Assembly (NCBI GenBank): GCA_964399545.1
Contig: CAYNRG010000003.1
Location: 62,001-126,000 of the forward strand
Direction: 5' to 3'
From: CAYNRG01 sp964399545
GTDB lineage: Bacteria > Bacillota_I > Bacilli_A > Erysipelotrichales > Erysipelotrichaceae
DNA: 64,000 nucleotides
In this document: positions 43,200 through 50,562 of the stretch, piece after piece
How the letters are laid out: each line of letters opens with the position of its first letter
How positions within the stretch are numbered: position 1 is the first letter of the stretch
Notes under the pieces: model-generated
Seen by the model: only the letters and a program-made list of their open reading frames with translations
Told to the model about the DNA's origin: nothing
Databases searched by the model: none
Made by a program: the position numbers and the translations under genes

Positions 43200-44702
43200 T
43201 TATTTTTGGCCAGAAATTTCTACTAACATATAACTCAGAAATGGTTTAATCAACTTAAACAAGTCCATCAATTCTCCAGAAGTTATATCATCTATATTAT
43301 GTGCATTTTCTTGAACACGCTGAATTAACCTTTTAACATCACTATTCATAGTGCTTTTTGTTGCTTTTGTACATATAGTGTTATCTTTTAACCAAATAGC
43401 ATTATTTACATAGTCAATACCTCCAGATAAATTTTTTTGAATTATTTCACTAGCTCGACTATTATTCATTTTCTCGCAATACAACTTATAAAAAAATTCC
43501 ATGTATTGTCTTAACAGTATCGTTAGAACATATATATTTTCATCTTTAATTTCTGTAGTTGCCAAAAATCGCATAACATATGCTATCGGATGAGACAATT
43601 CCATATGCGACTTGTAGGTATCAACATAAAACTGATTTTCAATGACACAATAAATTTCTTTTTTCTTTTCTGATTTAATAAGGATATTAATAGGAGCAGT
43701 ATATGTTCCACATTTCACCATGACTTCATAGTCGGACATAGGAATATTTCCATTGCATTTACCTTTTTTATCGATTACCCCAACAGTCTTGCACGAAAAA
43801 CTTATCTCTTTTTTGCTCGTTGGTTCCTGCGTAAACTTTATTTCCTTCATCAAATCAAATGGGAAGCCAAATTTAAACATATACTTTGTTTTTTCTAACA
43901 AAAAAAACTCATCTTTTTCAAACTCTTTCCTCTCTTTCTTCTCTTTCTTTTTTTTCTGCCCAAAGTTCATCAAATTACTTAGAACATTTTCAACCGCACT
44001 TTTTTTACTTTCATCATTAGCAAACCCAGACAAATACCTTGAATATGCAGGGAACTTGAGTTTAGTTTTAAGTTCTTTTAAAGTTGCCCAAATTTCATCA
44101 TCTTCTCTATACATCAATAACAACTCTATAAATGAATTATTCCCTAAAATACCCTCTAAATCTGTGTATTTCACTATATTAAAATCTTGCTTTCCTAAAT
44201 TATTTTCTTGACAAAATTCAAATGCTTTTGGGTATTTTGGACATTTTCCACTTGCAAATAAACCACAATCCCTCGAATATGCTTCCCATGCAATATTCCT
44301 TAAAGCTTTTTCTCCTGCATGTTTTACAAATATTCTATCATAAGCTTCTTCTTCATTCATAATTGAAATTTTTATTTTTGATTCATCATTAAATTTTTTT
44401 TCCTTAAAATCACATTTATCAGAAATAATATACTTTACTGCTGCTACTCTTCTATTTCCATCAAATACATCATAATTATCCCCATTTTTAACTGCAATTA
44501 CAATTTCATCATCAAATAATCCCTTGCTATTTATATATTTAGCAAGTTTATTCATCTCTACATCTCCCACTTCTTCCCACAGCTCCAGCATAACTATTTC
44601 TTCAGAATCTAATCCCTGCGGATTAGTTTTTCTGAGTTGATGATCTAATCTTGGGTTCTTAGACCATAACTTTAATTTCTTTATTGGCACTTCTTCTATC
44701 AT
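43200..44702 (-). CDS. ParB/Srx-like domain protein
   Basis: 500 residues. The N-terminal about 110 residues form a ParB-N-like domain: IKKLKLWSKNPRLDH and YDVFDGNRRVAAVKYI, where DGNRR is the ParB/sulfiredoxin core box. The middle and C-terminal parts (about 150-500) are helical, with a Lys-rich GQKKKKEKKERKEFEKDEFF stretch (about 245), and have no family I recognise. ParB-N domains can bind or hydrolyse nucleotides and act in several defence systems. First gene of the operon, with AAGGAGAAAAAAT before ATG 44702. Length and architecture do not fit a partition ParB. Confidence 0.7.
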   Translation of the reverse strand: MIEEVPIKKLKLWSKNPRLDHQLRKTNPQGLDSEEIVMLELWEEVGDVEMNKLAKYINSKGLFDDEIVIAVKNGDNYDVFDGNRRVAAVKYIISDKCDFKEKKFNDESKIKISIMNEEEAYDRIFVKHAGEKALRNIAWEAYSRDCGLFASGKCPKYPKAFEFCQENNLGKQDFNIVKYTDLEGILGNNSFIELLLMYREDDEIWATLKELKTKLKFPAYSRYLSGFANDESKKSAVENVLSNLMNFGQKKKKEKKERKEFEKDEFFLLEKTKYMFKFGFPFDLMKEIKFTQEPTSKKEISFSCKTVGVIDKKGKCNGNIPMSDYEVMVKCGTYTAPINILIKSEKKKEIYCVIENQFYVDTYKSHMELSHPIAYVMRFLATTEIKDENIYVLTILLRQYMEFFYKLYCEKMNNSRASEIIQKNLSGGIDYVNNAIWLKDNTICTKATKSTMNSDVKRLIQRVQENAHNIDDITSGELMDLFKLIKPFLSYMLVEISGQK

Positions 44703-44744
44703 ATTTTTTCTCCTTATTTTAATAATATTATATCATTAAATAGC

Positions 44745-44886
44745 CAGCGAGCAAAAGAAAAGAGCCATTCCTGCGTTTGAAATAATAAAGTGAAGATGCG
44801 TGGTGTGGTAAAATACACCACACCGTAAGCATCAAGCAAAGTTATTTCAAACAGTGAGAGGAATGGGCGAATTTTGTTTGCGAGCC
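44745..44886. repeat. 140-bp imperfect palindrome with four stem segments
   Basis: Nested arms: GCAAA/TTTGC outermost, GCCATTCCT/AGGAATGGGC, GTTTGAAATAA/TTATTTCAAAC (perfect 11 bp), GATGC/GCATC and central GGTGTGGT/ACCACACC with a seven-base loop. No gene is convincing here (a 60-codon minus ORF is a by-product of the palindrome). It lies between cargo operon and transfer genes. Possible roles: single-strand origin, oriT element or recombination hot spot. Confidence 0.65.
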
Positions 44887-44895
44887 GCCGACTCA

Positions 44896-44922
44896 CAAAA
44901 AAAGCCCCTTAGGGGCTATTCG
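44896..44922 (-). terminator. Intrinsic terminator of the conjugation operon
   Basis: AGCCCCTTAGGGGCT hairpin followed on the minus strand by TTTTTTT. It overlaps the end of the 44916-45293 gene, which is thus the last gene of the transfer operon. Confidence 0.8.
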
Positions 44923-45293
44923 ATAGAGCTCGCTTGCTTAAACTCTGCTAATAGTGTTGCAAATGTACTGTCTTTACCAGCGTACTTCTCAAGCAGTTCC
45001 ATATTTTTAATTAGCTCTATTTTGTCTTTCATAATACGTTCAAGTTGAGATTTTTTAACCTTAGCATTACGACGTTCATGCCAATTTTTCAAATCCATCA
45101 CATGGAGTATCTTCTCTACCTCGTTACCCTTAATTAATGCCGTATACTCATCAACTTCATCATTAACTTGGGCTGTAACAATCTCTCCATTATCATTAGC
45201 AATTACTACAATATCCCCTTTCTTTAATTCAATTGCATTTGATACTAGATACCTTTCTTTACTCTCAATTGTTTCAACTTTGTAAAATTTCAT
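44916..45293 (-). CDS. ICE conserved hypothetical protein (PSP1-like start)
   Basis: 125 residues from ATG 45293 (GGTGAAAGT upstream; the longer frame begins inside the palindromic region). It opens MKFYKVETIESKERYLVSNA and IELKKGDIVVIANDNGEIVT, a small beta-barrel-like segment resembling the start of PSP1 proteins, then a helical C-terminal half with basic residues (WHERRNAKVKKSQLERIMKD). I recognise no conjugation family. Its leader contains the large cruciform at 45330-45580, so its expression may depend on that structure. Confidence 0.55.
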   Translation of the reverse strand: MKFYKVETIESKERYLVSNAIELKKGDIVVIANDNGEIVTAQVNDEVDEYTALIKGNEVEKILHVMDLKNWHERRNAKVKKSQLERIMKDKIELIKNMELLEKYAGKDSTFATLLAEFKQASSIE

Positions 45294-45329
45294 ACTTTCA
45301 CCATTACTGCAATTTTGCAGTATCTCTCT

Positions 45330-45580
45330 AGTGAACCAATACCAGTTCACGTGAAATCAAGTGCATGGTTTTAGTTATGTATAGAATAGGAACCAGGATG
45401 TAAATCAACTTGCGAAGCCCTTGACTTTAGTCAAGGGTTGATTTTCATTCTGATAGTTTCTATTCTATACATAGCAAAACAAAAGCGAGTGAATACAAGG
45501 GCTTGCTTGTTAGCGCAGCGTACCCTTGTATTCACATTAGCGACATGCCACGATGTAACGTGAACTGGTATTGGTTCACT
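45330..45580. repeat. 251-bp element: perfect 23-bp terminal inverted repeats enclosing three hairpins
   Basis: Outer arms 45330-45352 and 45558-45580 are perfect inverted copies (AGTGAACCAATACCAGTT... and reverse). Inside: arms 45376-45393/45456-45473 (17 of 18), within which CCCTTGAC/GTCAAGGG forms a tight hairpin (45418-45437); and GTGAATACAAGGG/CCCTTGTATTCAC (45489-45501/45523-45535). No ORF. It could be a cruciform origin (oriT/sso), a miniature inverted-repeat element or a structured RNA leader for the 44916-45293 gene. Confidence 0.8.
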
Positions 45581-45624
45581 CTAAGCACTTCTTAAAATGA
45601 AAAAAAAGCTGAGGGATTCCTCCC

Positions 45625-47595
45625 TCAGCTTTCTCCGTTTAATTTCGATAAATCTGATTTTCCTCTAAATTTCCTACCTCCTGCATTTGTCATATCCCTA
45701 TGTAGTTGTGTACTTATCATTGACTTCAAATCAATAACTTCACAAGGATGATATTGAGTGCATTTTTCAAAATCAGTCGTCCTCTTTCTTCTACCAAAAG
45801 TATACCAGTCAAAAGGTGGTAGCTTCATGATGTATGGACGCCATTCATTTCGAAACAGGATTGACCTTCCCTTTTCAAAAGAGTTCAATCGTTCAGTCGT
45901 TATTAAAGAACGTTCTTCATACACTTTTGTTCTTTTGTTGTAATATAGCTCCTTTCCTGCTTGTTTTGCAAAGTAATCTTTTGTTTCATCACTACTAGCT
46001 CCTAAAAACACCGTACTTGCATTATTATCAACAAAGATATCTGTGATTTTTTCTCCGTATTTTTCGACTAGTTGGGCTATTGCTTGGATAAATGCAATTA
46101 AAGTAATACCATGACCTCCTCCAACTGAGTACATATTTTGGAGTTCTTTGAACTGTGGAAGTACTGGAAGTTCATCTAAATATACTTCAAAAGGAATTTT
46201 AAGTTTTCTTCCTGGACTATTTTTTGCAACCATAATAGCCACTTCATAAAACTGTGTAATAAAGGCCGTTACTAAGGGATAGAATGTTGATTTACTGGAT
46301 TGACTCATTAAAAATATAGCTGTTTTGCGATTAAACATCTTTCTCATATCGATCGCCTCTGAGCTTGATGTCATATTAATGATATCCTCATTTAACAACA
46401 AAGATCTCAGTTTATTATTAAAAACACCTTTTAATGATGCAAGTGCATTCTCCTGAAAGTCTAAAAATGTTTGAATCTTCAAAACAGATTGATCACTCGG
46501 CTTTCTTGTCTTCAAAATGTATTTCTTTAAAAGCTCCTTATCCGTAAACAACGCTTGCAGAGACAAAATATTTATATTCTCTTCACGTCCTTCCTCAAAT
46601 AAAAATATAATTCCACCTGCAATCATATCTGCACTTGCCTGCCACCACATCGGTTGCTTTGCATCTGCTTCATAACATAAATTTAATGCTAAGTCAGCAA
46701 CAATCTCTATTGGCTTTGACATATTGCAATCTCTGTATGTTGCAGCAGGATTTTCCTTTTTCTTTTCTTCTAAAATCTCACGCCATAGATCCCATGCTAA
46801 TTTAATTGGTGACCAGCAATCACCTTTACTAGGGGTATCAAAATCAAGTATGACTATATCATACCCGTGTTCTTTAAGAAGCTCGTATGTAGACTCACAT
46901 AATTCTTTCTTAGTATCATGCACGACCATGCTCACTCCTGCGTGAATTGAAGATATCATCATAGGCAACATAAACGTTACTGATTTTCCCCGCCTTGTTG
47001 ATCCCACAAAGAAAGTATGCGTCTCTGATGGTAGGTAATACACTTTATTAAATTTTCCAAATAGATAATACTTACGATAAGCAAGCACCGGAATTCCTGA
47101 TCGATGCTTGATCTCTCCATCAAAGCTCTTCCATTTTCTCATCACATTCCATCGTTTAGTTTTTTTCCATTGAAAATGATTTGCTATTTTATTTTGCAAA
47201 CTAGCTATAGGGTACCAAAGTATGTCCCAAAGGCACTCTAATCGAAATCGTGTGACTTCTCCCTTACTATTGTAGCAAACTCTTACTAATCCTCTTTTAA
47301 CCTGTCTTCTTGTAAGAAACGAGTTGTAATTATGCCTCTCATACTTGCTTTTAATTTTAAACGACCTTACATTATCAGCAAGCAAGATAAAAGATAAAAT
47401 AACCATAGCAACTGTTCCTAAGATAAACATAGACTTTGTTATATTATCCAACCAAAACAAATCCAAGTTGAAATATGGAGCGTTCAAAAGAGCATCGATG
47501 ATGCTTTCACTAATATAGAATATATTCAAAACTTGTAAAAGCAAAAACATAATTCCATAGTTCATCAAGAATAAGAAGATTAATTTAATAATCAT
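45625..47595 (-). CDS. VirD4/TraG-type conjugative coupling protein
   Basis: About 656 residues from ATG 47595 (GGAGAAGGTGATCAAT). Two N-terminal membrane segments (about 3-25 and 50-75), then the TraG/TraD ATPase with Walker A FVGSTRRGKSVTF (about 200) and Walker B VYLDELPVLP (about 470), plus GGGHGITLIAFIQAIAQL. It couples the relaxosome to the secretion channel. It overlaps the MobL gene end by 11 bp. The C-terminal GGRKFRGKSDLSKLN tail is basic. Most similar in layout to VirD4-like proteins of Firmicutes ICEs. Confidence 0.9.
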   Translation of the reverse strand: MIIKLIFLFLMNYGIMFLLLQVLNIFYISESIIDALLNAPYFNLDLFWLDNITKSMFILGTVAMVILSFILLADNVRSFKIKSKYERHNYNSFLTRRQVKRGLVRVCYNSKGEVTRFRLECLWDILWYPIASLQNKIANHFQWKKTKRWNVMRKWKSFDGEIKHRSGIPVLAYRKYYLFGKFNKVYYLPSETHTFFVGSTRRGKSVTFMLPMMISSIHAGVSMVVHDTKKELCESTYELLKEHGYDIVILDFDTPSKGDCWSPIKLAWDLWREILEEKKKENPAATYRDCNMSKPIEIVADLALNLCYEADAKQPMWWQASADMIAGGIIFLFEEGREENINILSLQALFTDKELLKKYILKTRKPSDQSVLKIQTFLDFQENALASLKGVFNNKLRSLLLNEDIINMTSSSEAIDMRKMFNRKTAIFLMSQSSKSTFYPLVTAFITQFYEVAIMVAKNSPGRKLKIPFEVYLDELPVLPQFKELQNMYSVGGGHGITLIAFIQAIAQLVEKYGEKITDIFVDNNASTVFLGASSDETKDYFAKQAGKELYYNKRTKVYEERSLITTERLNSFEKGRSILFRNEWRPYIMKLPPFDWYTFGRRKRTTDFEKCTQYHPCEVIDLKSMISTQLHRDMTNAGGRKFRGKSDLSKLNGES

Positions 47596-48835
47596 ATTGA
47601 TCACCTTCTCCATTTAGATATTTTTCTATATCTTCCCTCTCTTGAATTTTCTTTAAACTGGCCACCTTTTCATTCAACCTACCTACAGCAAAGTTAATTG
47701 CATTTCCCCTACTATACTGAATATTTTTTAAAGATATTTTTTCTTTTTTGATGACTTTACTAAAATCATTACTATCATAAAATTCTTTCAGTTGAAAGTC
47801 TTTTTTCATCGATAAAATTTTATTCCCTATTTCTTTTTTAAGTTTTTTAATTTCTATATCTTCAATAATTGAATAGTTATTTCCTAGTTTCTCCCTTGTA
47901 GACAAACCTATAGCTTTCAAGGCTTTCATAAACTCCTCCTTCTTATCAATAACTTCAGGATGGTTTAAAATATCCTCAGCAAGTGAATCAACAACCTTTC
48001 TATACTTCCTCATATTATATGAACCTAATTGAAGTCTACCGCCATCTAATTCGCTATCCATTTTTTTAAATAGCATAGCAATTTTTTTATTAATCCTGTT
48101 ATCTTGAAACAGAATACTCCTCGATAATGCAGCATCCTTAAGCTCTCTTCGAAGTAGATTTTTTTGTCTTAGGATCCCAGAATTATCAACCGTTATTCCC
48201 TTCAATAAATCCATTCGTTTTTCAGCCTCACTTATAATCATTCCTTTAAAATAATTCATATCTTTTTGAGTAAATGTTCCTTTTCTTCTTGTTTTATCTT
48301 TTTCTAAGAAAACCAGATGTGTGTGTGGGTGCCCCTTGTTCGTATGATAATCAAACCACCACATCATATTTTTAGGATCGAGATTCACCTTTTGAAAAAA
48401 CTTTGGTAAAACTTTTTGAAATACAACCGCATAATCTTCCTCTCTCAATAAACCATATTGCTCTGCAGTAAAGTAATCTTTAAAGCTAGTTACCGGCATC
48501 CATGCCAAATCACCATCATTCGAGAAATATTTTTTTACTTCACTTTTAAACATTAATCTCTCATCATTTGTAGTAATCCAACCTGTATTTGTATATGTTT
48601 TAACTTCACCATTATCCCTTGACGAATTTCTAGATGCGTATCCTAAATAACCATCAGAAAACTCAAGTCTAGCAGAGTCGATATCCTTTTGAACATTGTC
48701 TCTTGATGAATTTCTTGAGGTATATTCTCCATATCCAAGAAGCGTTTTTGAGTTCACAATACCTTTCATATTTATTTTCTTAGGATAACTTTTTCCATAT
48801 TCGACAAACATCATCATATTAACGATATCAGGCAT
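47585..48835 (-). CDS. MobL-type relaxase
   Basis: 416 residues. The metal-binding His cluster YHTNKGHPHTHLVFLEK (H164, H169, H171, H173) is that of MobL/MobP-type relaxases, which nick oriT and lead the strand into the recipient. An unusual N-terminal feature is a repeat, GEYTSRNSSRDN (about 36-47) and GYASRNSSRDN (about 65-75), around the residues expected to hold the nucleophile Tyr. The C-terminal half is helical and basic (KKEKISLKNIQYSRGNAINF). Start behind GGAGAAAGAAA, overlapping the accessory gene by 8 bp. Confidence 0.85.
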   Translation of the reverse strand: MPDIVNMMMFVEYGKSYPKKINMKGIVNSKTLLGYGEYTSRNSSRDNVQKDIDSARLEFSDGYLGYASRNSSRDNGEVKTYTNTGWITTNDERLMFKSEVKKYFSNDGDLAWMPVTSFKDYFTAEQYGLLREEDYAVVFQKVLPKFFQKVNLDPKNMMWWFDYHTNKGHPHTHLVFLEKDKTRRKGTFTQKDMNYFKGMIISEAEKRMDLLKGITVDNSGILRQKNLLRRELKDAALSRSILFQDNRINKKIAMLFKKMDSELDGGRLQLGSYNMRKYRKVVDSLAEDILNHPEVIDKKEEFMKALKAIGLSTREKLGNNYSIIEDIEIKKLKKEIGNKILSMKKDFQLKEFYDSNDFSKVIKKEKISLKNIQYSRGNAINFAVGRLNEKVASLKKIQEREDIEKYLNGEGDQYDY

Positions 48836-49229
48836 TTTCTTTCTCCAACAATAATTTAACTTTTTCCGTATATTTTAAGGAAGATGCAATATTTTTCTTT
48901 GCAATATCTTTGTCAGATATATCAGCAATACTTAGCAAACACATCTCTAATAAAATAGATGTAACAGTTTGATTTTTATTTATTTGATTCATCATCATTG
49001 CTATATGATTCATTTGATTTTTTAATAGCATCGATATTTGTCCAAACAAAATCATATCCATTTTATCATGCTGTTGTAATAGATAATCTGAACTTATCGA
49101 CTGATCATACAAGTTTTTAATAGCTGCTTCGATTACATCATTTTGTGATTTTAAGTTCAGATAGCCTTTCAGTTCAATCAACTCTTTTTCTGATTTATCT
49201 GTTAACCTAAACAGCTTTCCTTTTTTCAT
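48828..49229 (-). CDS. Mobilisation accessory protein (ribbon-helix-helix-like)
   Basis: 133 residues beginning MKKGKLFRLTDKSEKELIEL, with a short strand and two helices (LKSQNDVIEAAIKNLYDQ) in the order of ribbon-helix-helix DNA-binding proteins. The C-terminal half is helical with Met/Asn-rich MLLKNQMNHIAMMMNQINKN. It lies immediately before the relaxase, overlapping by 8 bp, and after another such protein. Likely a MobC-type relaxosome component that binds the oriT region. Confidence 0.65.
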   Translation of the reverse strand: MKKGKLFRLTDKSEKELIELKGYLNLKSQNDVIEAAIKNLYDQSISSDYLLQQHDKMDMILFGQISMLLKNQMNHIAMMMNQINKNQTVTSILLEMCLLSIADISDKDIAKKNIASSLKYTEKVKLLLEKENA

Positions 49230-49620
49230 TTTCTATCTCCTTTGCCAATTCCAAGAACTTCATTTTTCTAATTTGATTAACATTATTCATACCAACATCC
49301 AAAACTTCTAAAAGAAAATTAAGAAGCACCTGATTGATTAGACTAACCTTATCAAAGTGTTCACTTGATAGTCGTAATAACTCGTTTCCTTCATTTAATT
49401 GCAATTCCATTTTCGATATCACTTGATCAGAAATTTGCTGAATATATTTCTCAGAGACTTGATTGCAATTCATTTGTTGATGATAATTGTCAATAATAAT
49501 TTTTATCACATCTGTATCATTCAGCACAATTTTTTCATATTCTTTTTTTGATTGTATACTCACTTTTATTTCATTTATTTTTTCTAAATACCCTTCTGAA
49601 AATCTATATTCCTTCCTCAT
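49207..49620 (-). CDS. Mobilisation accessory protein (MobC-like)
   Basis: 137 residues from ATG 49620 (AGAAAGGAAGGAAATA upstream). Beginning MRKEYRFSEGYLEKINEIKV, again a strand-helix-helix start, followed by a helical region with KYIQQISDQVISKMELQLNE. Paired with the 133-residue protein, overlapping by 23 bp. The 5' leader carries the recurring GGGGCAAGTTGCCCC hairpin immediately before the SD. Candidate binder of the TGATATCA boxes at 49673-49722, which lie just upstream. Confidence 0.6.
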   Translation of the reverse strand: MRKEYRFSEGYLEKINEIKVSIQSKKEYEKIVLNDTDVIKIIIDNYHQQMNCNQVSEKYIQQISDQVISKMELQLNEGNELLRLSSEHFDKVSLINQVLLNFLLEVLDVGMNNVNQIRKMKFLELAKEIENEKRKAV

Positions 49621-49636
49621 TATTTCCTTCCTTTCT

Positions 49637-49651
49637 GGGGCAACTTGCCCC
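49637..49651 (-). repeat. Pre-SD hairpin, copy 1
   Basis: GGGGCAAGTTGCCCC directly followed on the minus strand by AGAAAGGAAGG and the ATG at 49620. Confidence 0.8.
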
Positions 49652-49670
49652 GATAAAATATACAAAAAAA

Positions 49671-49791
49671 GGTGATATCACCTTTTTTTTAATGATATCA
49701 CTTTTAAAAGTTATTGATATCACTTGATTTCCCCAATAAAACTGACCGGTGGTCAGTTTTTCACACGGGTTACCGTACATCGTGTACGGTA
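49671..49791. other. Candidate oriT with iterons and two inverted repeats
   Basis: Three TGATATCA boxes (49673-49680, 49693-49700, 49715-49722) are spaced 20 and 22 bp, about two helical turns each. Then follow AACTGACC GGT GGTCAGTT (49740-49758) and TACCGTACA TCG TGTACGGTA (49771-49791). The site is in the leader between accessory genes and 50007-50222, just ahead of the relaxosome genes, where oriT regions of Gram-positive elements usually lie. The nic site is not identified. Confidence 0.6.
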
Positions 49792-49962
49792 AAACCCCTT
49801 ATGCTCGTTCAGATAGATTTTTCAAATTTTAATCAATTTGAGTCAATATTACAGTTTTCATTTTTAAAAATTCCTTTCTCATACAAGCACTTTAGTCTAA
49901 ATCTCTTTTTCAATTCTCCATCGCCTTTTAAACCCGACTATTCATAAAATTTATAAAGTTTT

Positions 49963-49985
49963 GGGCCTGTACGATGTACAGGCCC
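49963..49985. repeat. GGGCCTGTAC/GTACAGGCCC hairpin
   Basis: Perfect 10-bp inverted repeat with loop GAT, 20 bp after the stop of 50007-50222. The core resembles the GTACATCGTGTAC element of the oriT candidate. It may be a terminator lacking a T-run or a second protein-binding site. Between 49792 and 49962 I see no gene. Confidence 0.6.
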
Positions 49986-50006
49986 TTTGCTAAAAACTTA
50001 TATTTT

Positions 50007-50222
50007 TTATTCGTTTCCTATTTGCTGAATTTGTTGAATTACTTGTTCATATGTAATTCCTTTCTCATTCATTAATTTATCTAATTTCTTTTTCTTCTCC
50101 TCTCCTATTTGCTCAAAAATTTCATTTTTTCTTGATTTTAATTCGCTAATATTTTCATTCAACCTACTAATTTTCTCATCGATTTTTTTTAAACTCATTT
50201 CTAATTTTGCTATCTTATTCAT
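50007..50222 (-). CDS. Small coiled-coil protein
   Basis: 71 residues from ATG 50222 (GGGAGGAAGAGAATA upstream; overlaps the SSB stop). MNKIAKLEMSLKKIDEKISR followed by LNENISELKSRKNEIFEQIG is a continuous heptad-repeat coiled coil. No family recognised. Overlap with the ssb gene places it in the DNA-processing part of the ICE, so a partner of SSB or the relaxosome is plausible. Confidence 0.6.
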   Translation of the reverse strand: MNKIAKLEMSLKKIDEKISRLNENISELKSRKNEIFEQIGEEKKKKLDKLMNEKGITYEQVIQQIQQIGNE

Positions 50223-50562
50223 TATTCTCTTCCTCCCAAAAATCGAACTGTTCATTCGCTTGCTTTTTACTCACACTTATAAAATCTACAGAATCCACAA
50301 GCACATATGTATTTCTAAATTTTGTATTTTCTTTATTGATATACTCATTAACTTTCAATCGACCACAAACCTCGATTATATCTCCTTTTGCAAGATGTTT
50401 AGAAATGATATCAGACATCTTACCCCATGAAGTGCACTTTATGAATTCTACATTTTTTCCATCTTTGCAGGCGACACTAAAGTTTACCCCTGACTTCTTC
50501 TCATTTCCAATTCTATCAATGTTAGTACATATCTTTCCTACGATTATTGCTCTAGCTGACAT
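50215..50562 (-). CDS. ssb: Single-stranded DNA-binding protein (short SSB-like)
   Basis: 115 residues from ATG 50562 (AAGGAGTTGATGTTA upstream). OB-fold pattern: IIVGKICTNIDRIGNEKKSG, VNFSVACKDGKNVEFIKCTS, WGKMSDIISKHLAKGDIIEV and CGRLKVNEY. The C-terminus is acidic (FDFWEEENNE), comparable with the SSB acidic tip although not ending in the usual DDDIPF. Protects the transferred strand on the recipient side. Overlaps ArdC-TOPRIM by 11 bp. Confidence 0.8.
   Translation of the reverse strand: MSARAIIVGKICTNIDRIGNEKKSGVNFSVACKDGKNVEFIKCTSWGKMSDIISKHLAKGDIIEVCGRLKVNEYINKENTKFRNTYVLVDSVDFISVSKKQANEQFDFWEEENNE

Noticed and set aside
43200..44702. Plasmid partition ParB
   Set aside because: No ParA gene, no parS-like site and the large C-terminal part is unlike partition ParB; only the N-terminal ParB/Srx box is shared.
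44714..44896. 60-codon minus-strand ORF in the palindrome region
   Set aside because: It is a by-product of the inverted repeat, has no ribosome binding site and crosses all stem segments.
49671..49726. CRISPR-like repeats (TGATATCA boxes)
   Set aside because: Boxes are only 8 bp, palindromic, and just three with no spacers of CRISPR size; they look like protein-binding iterons.
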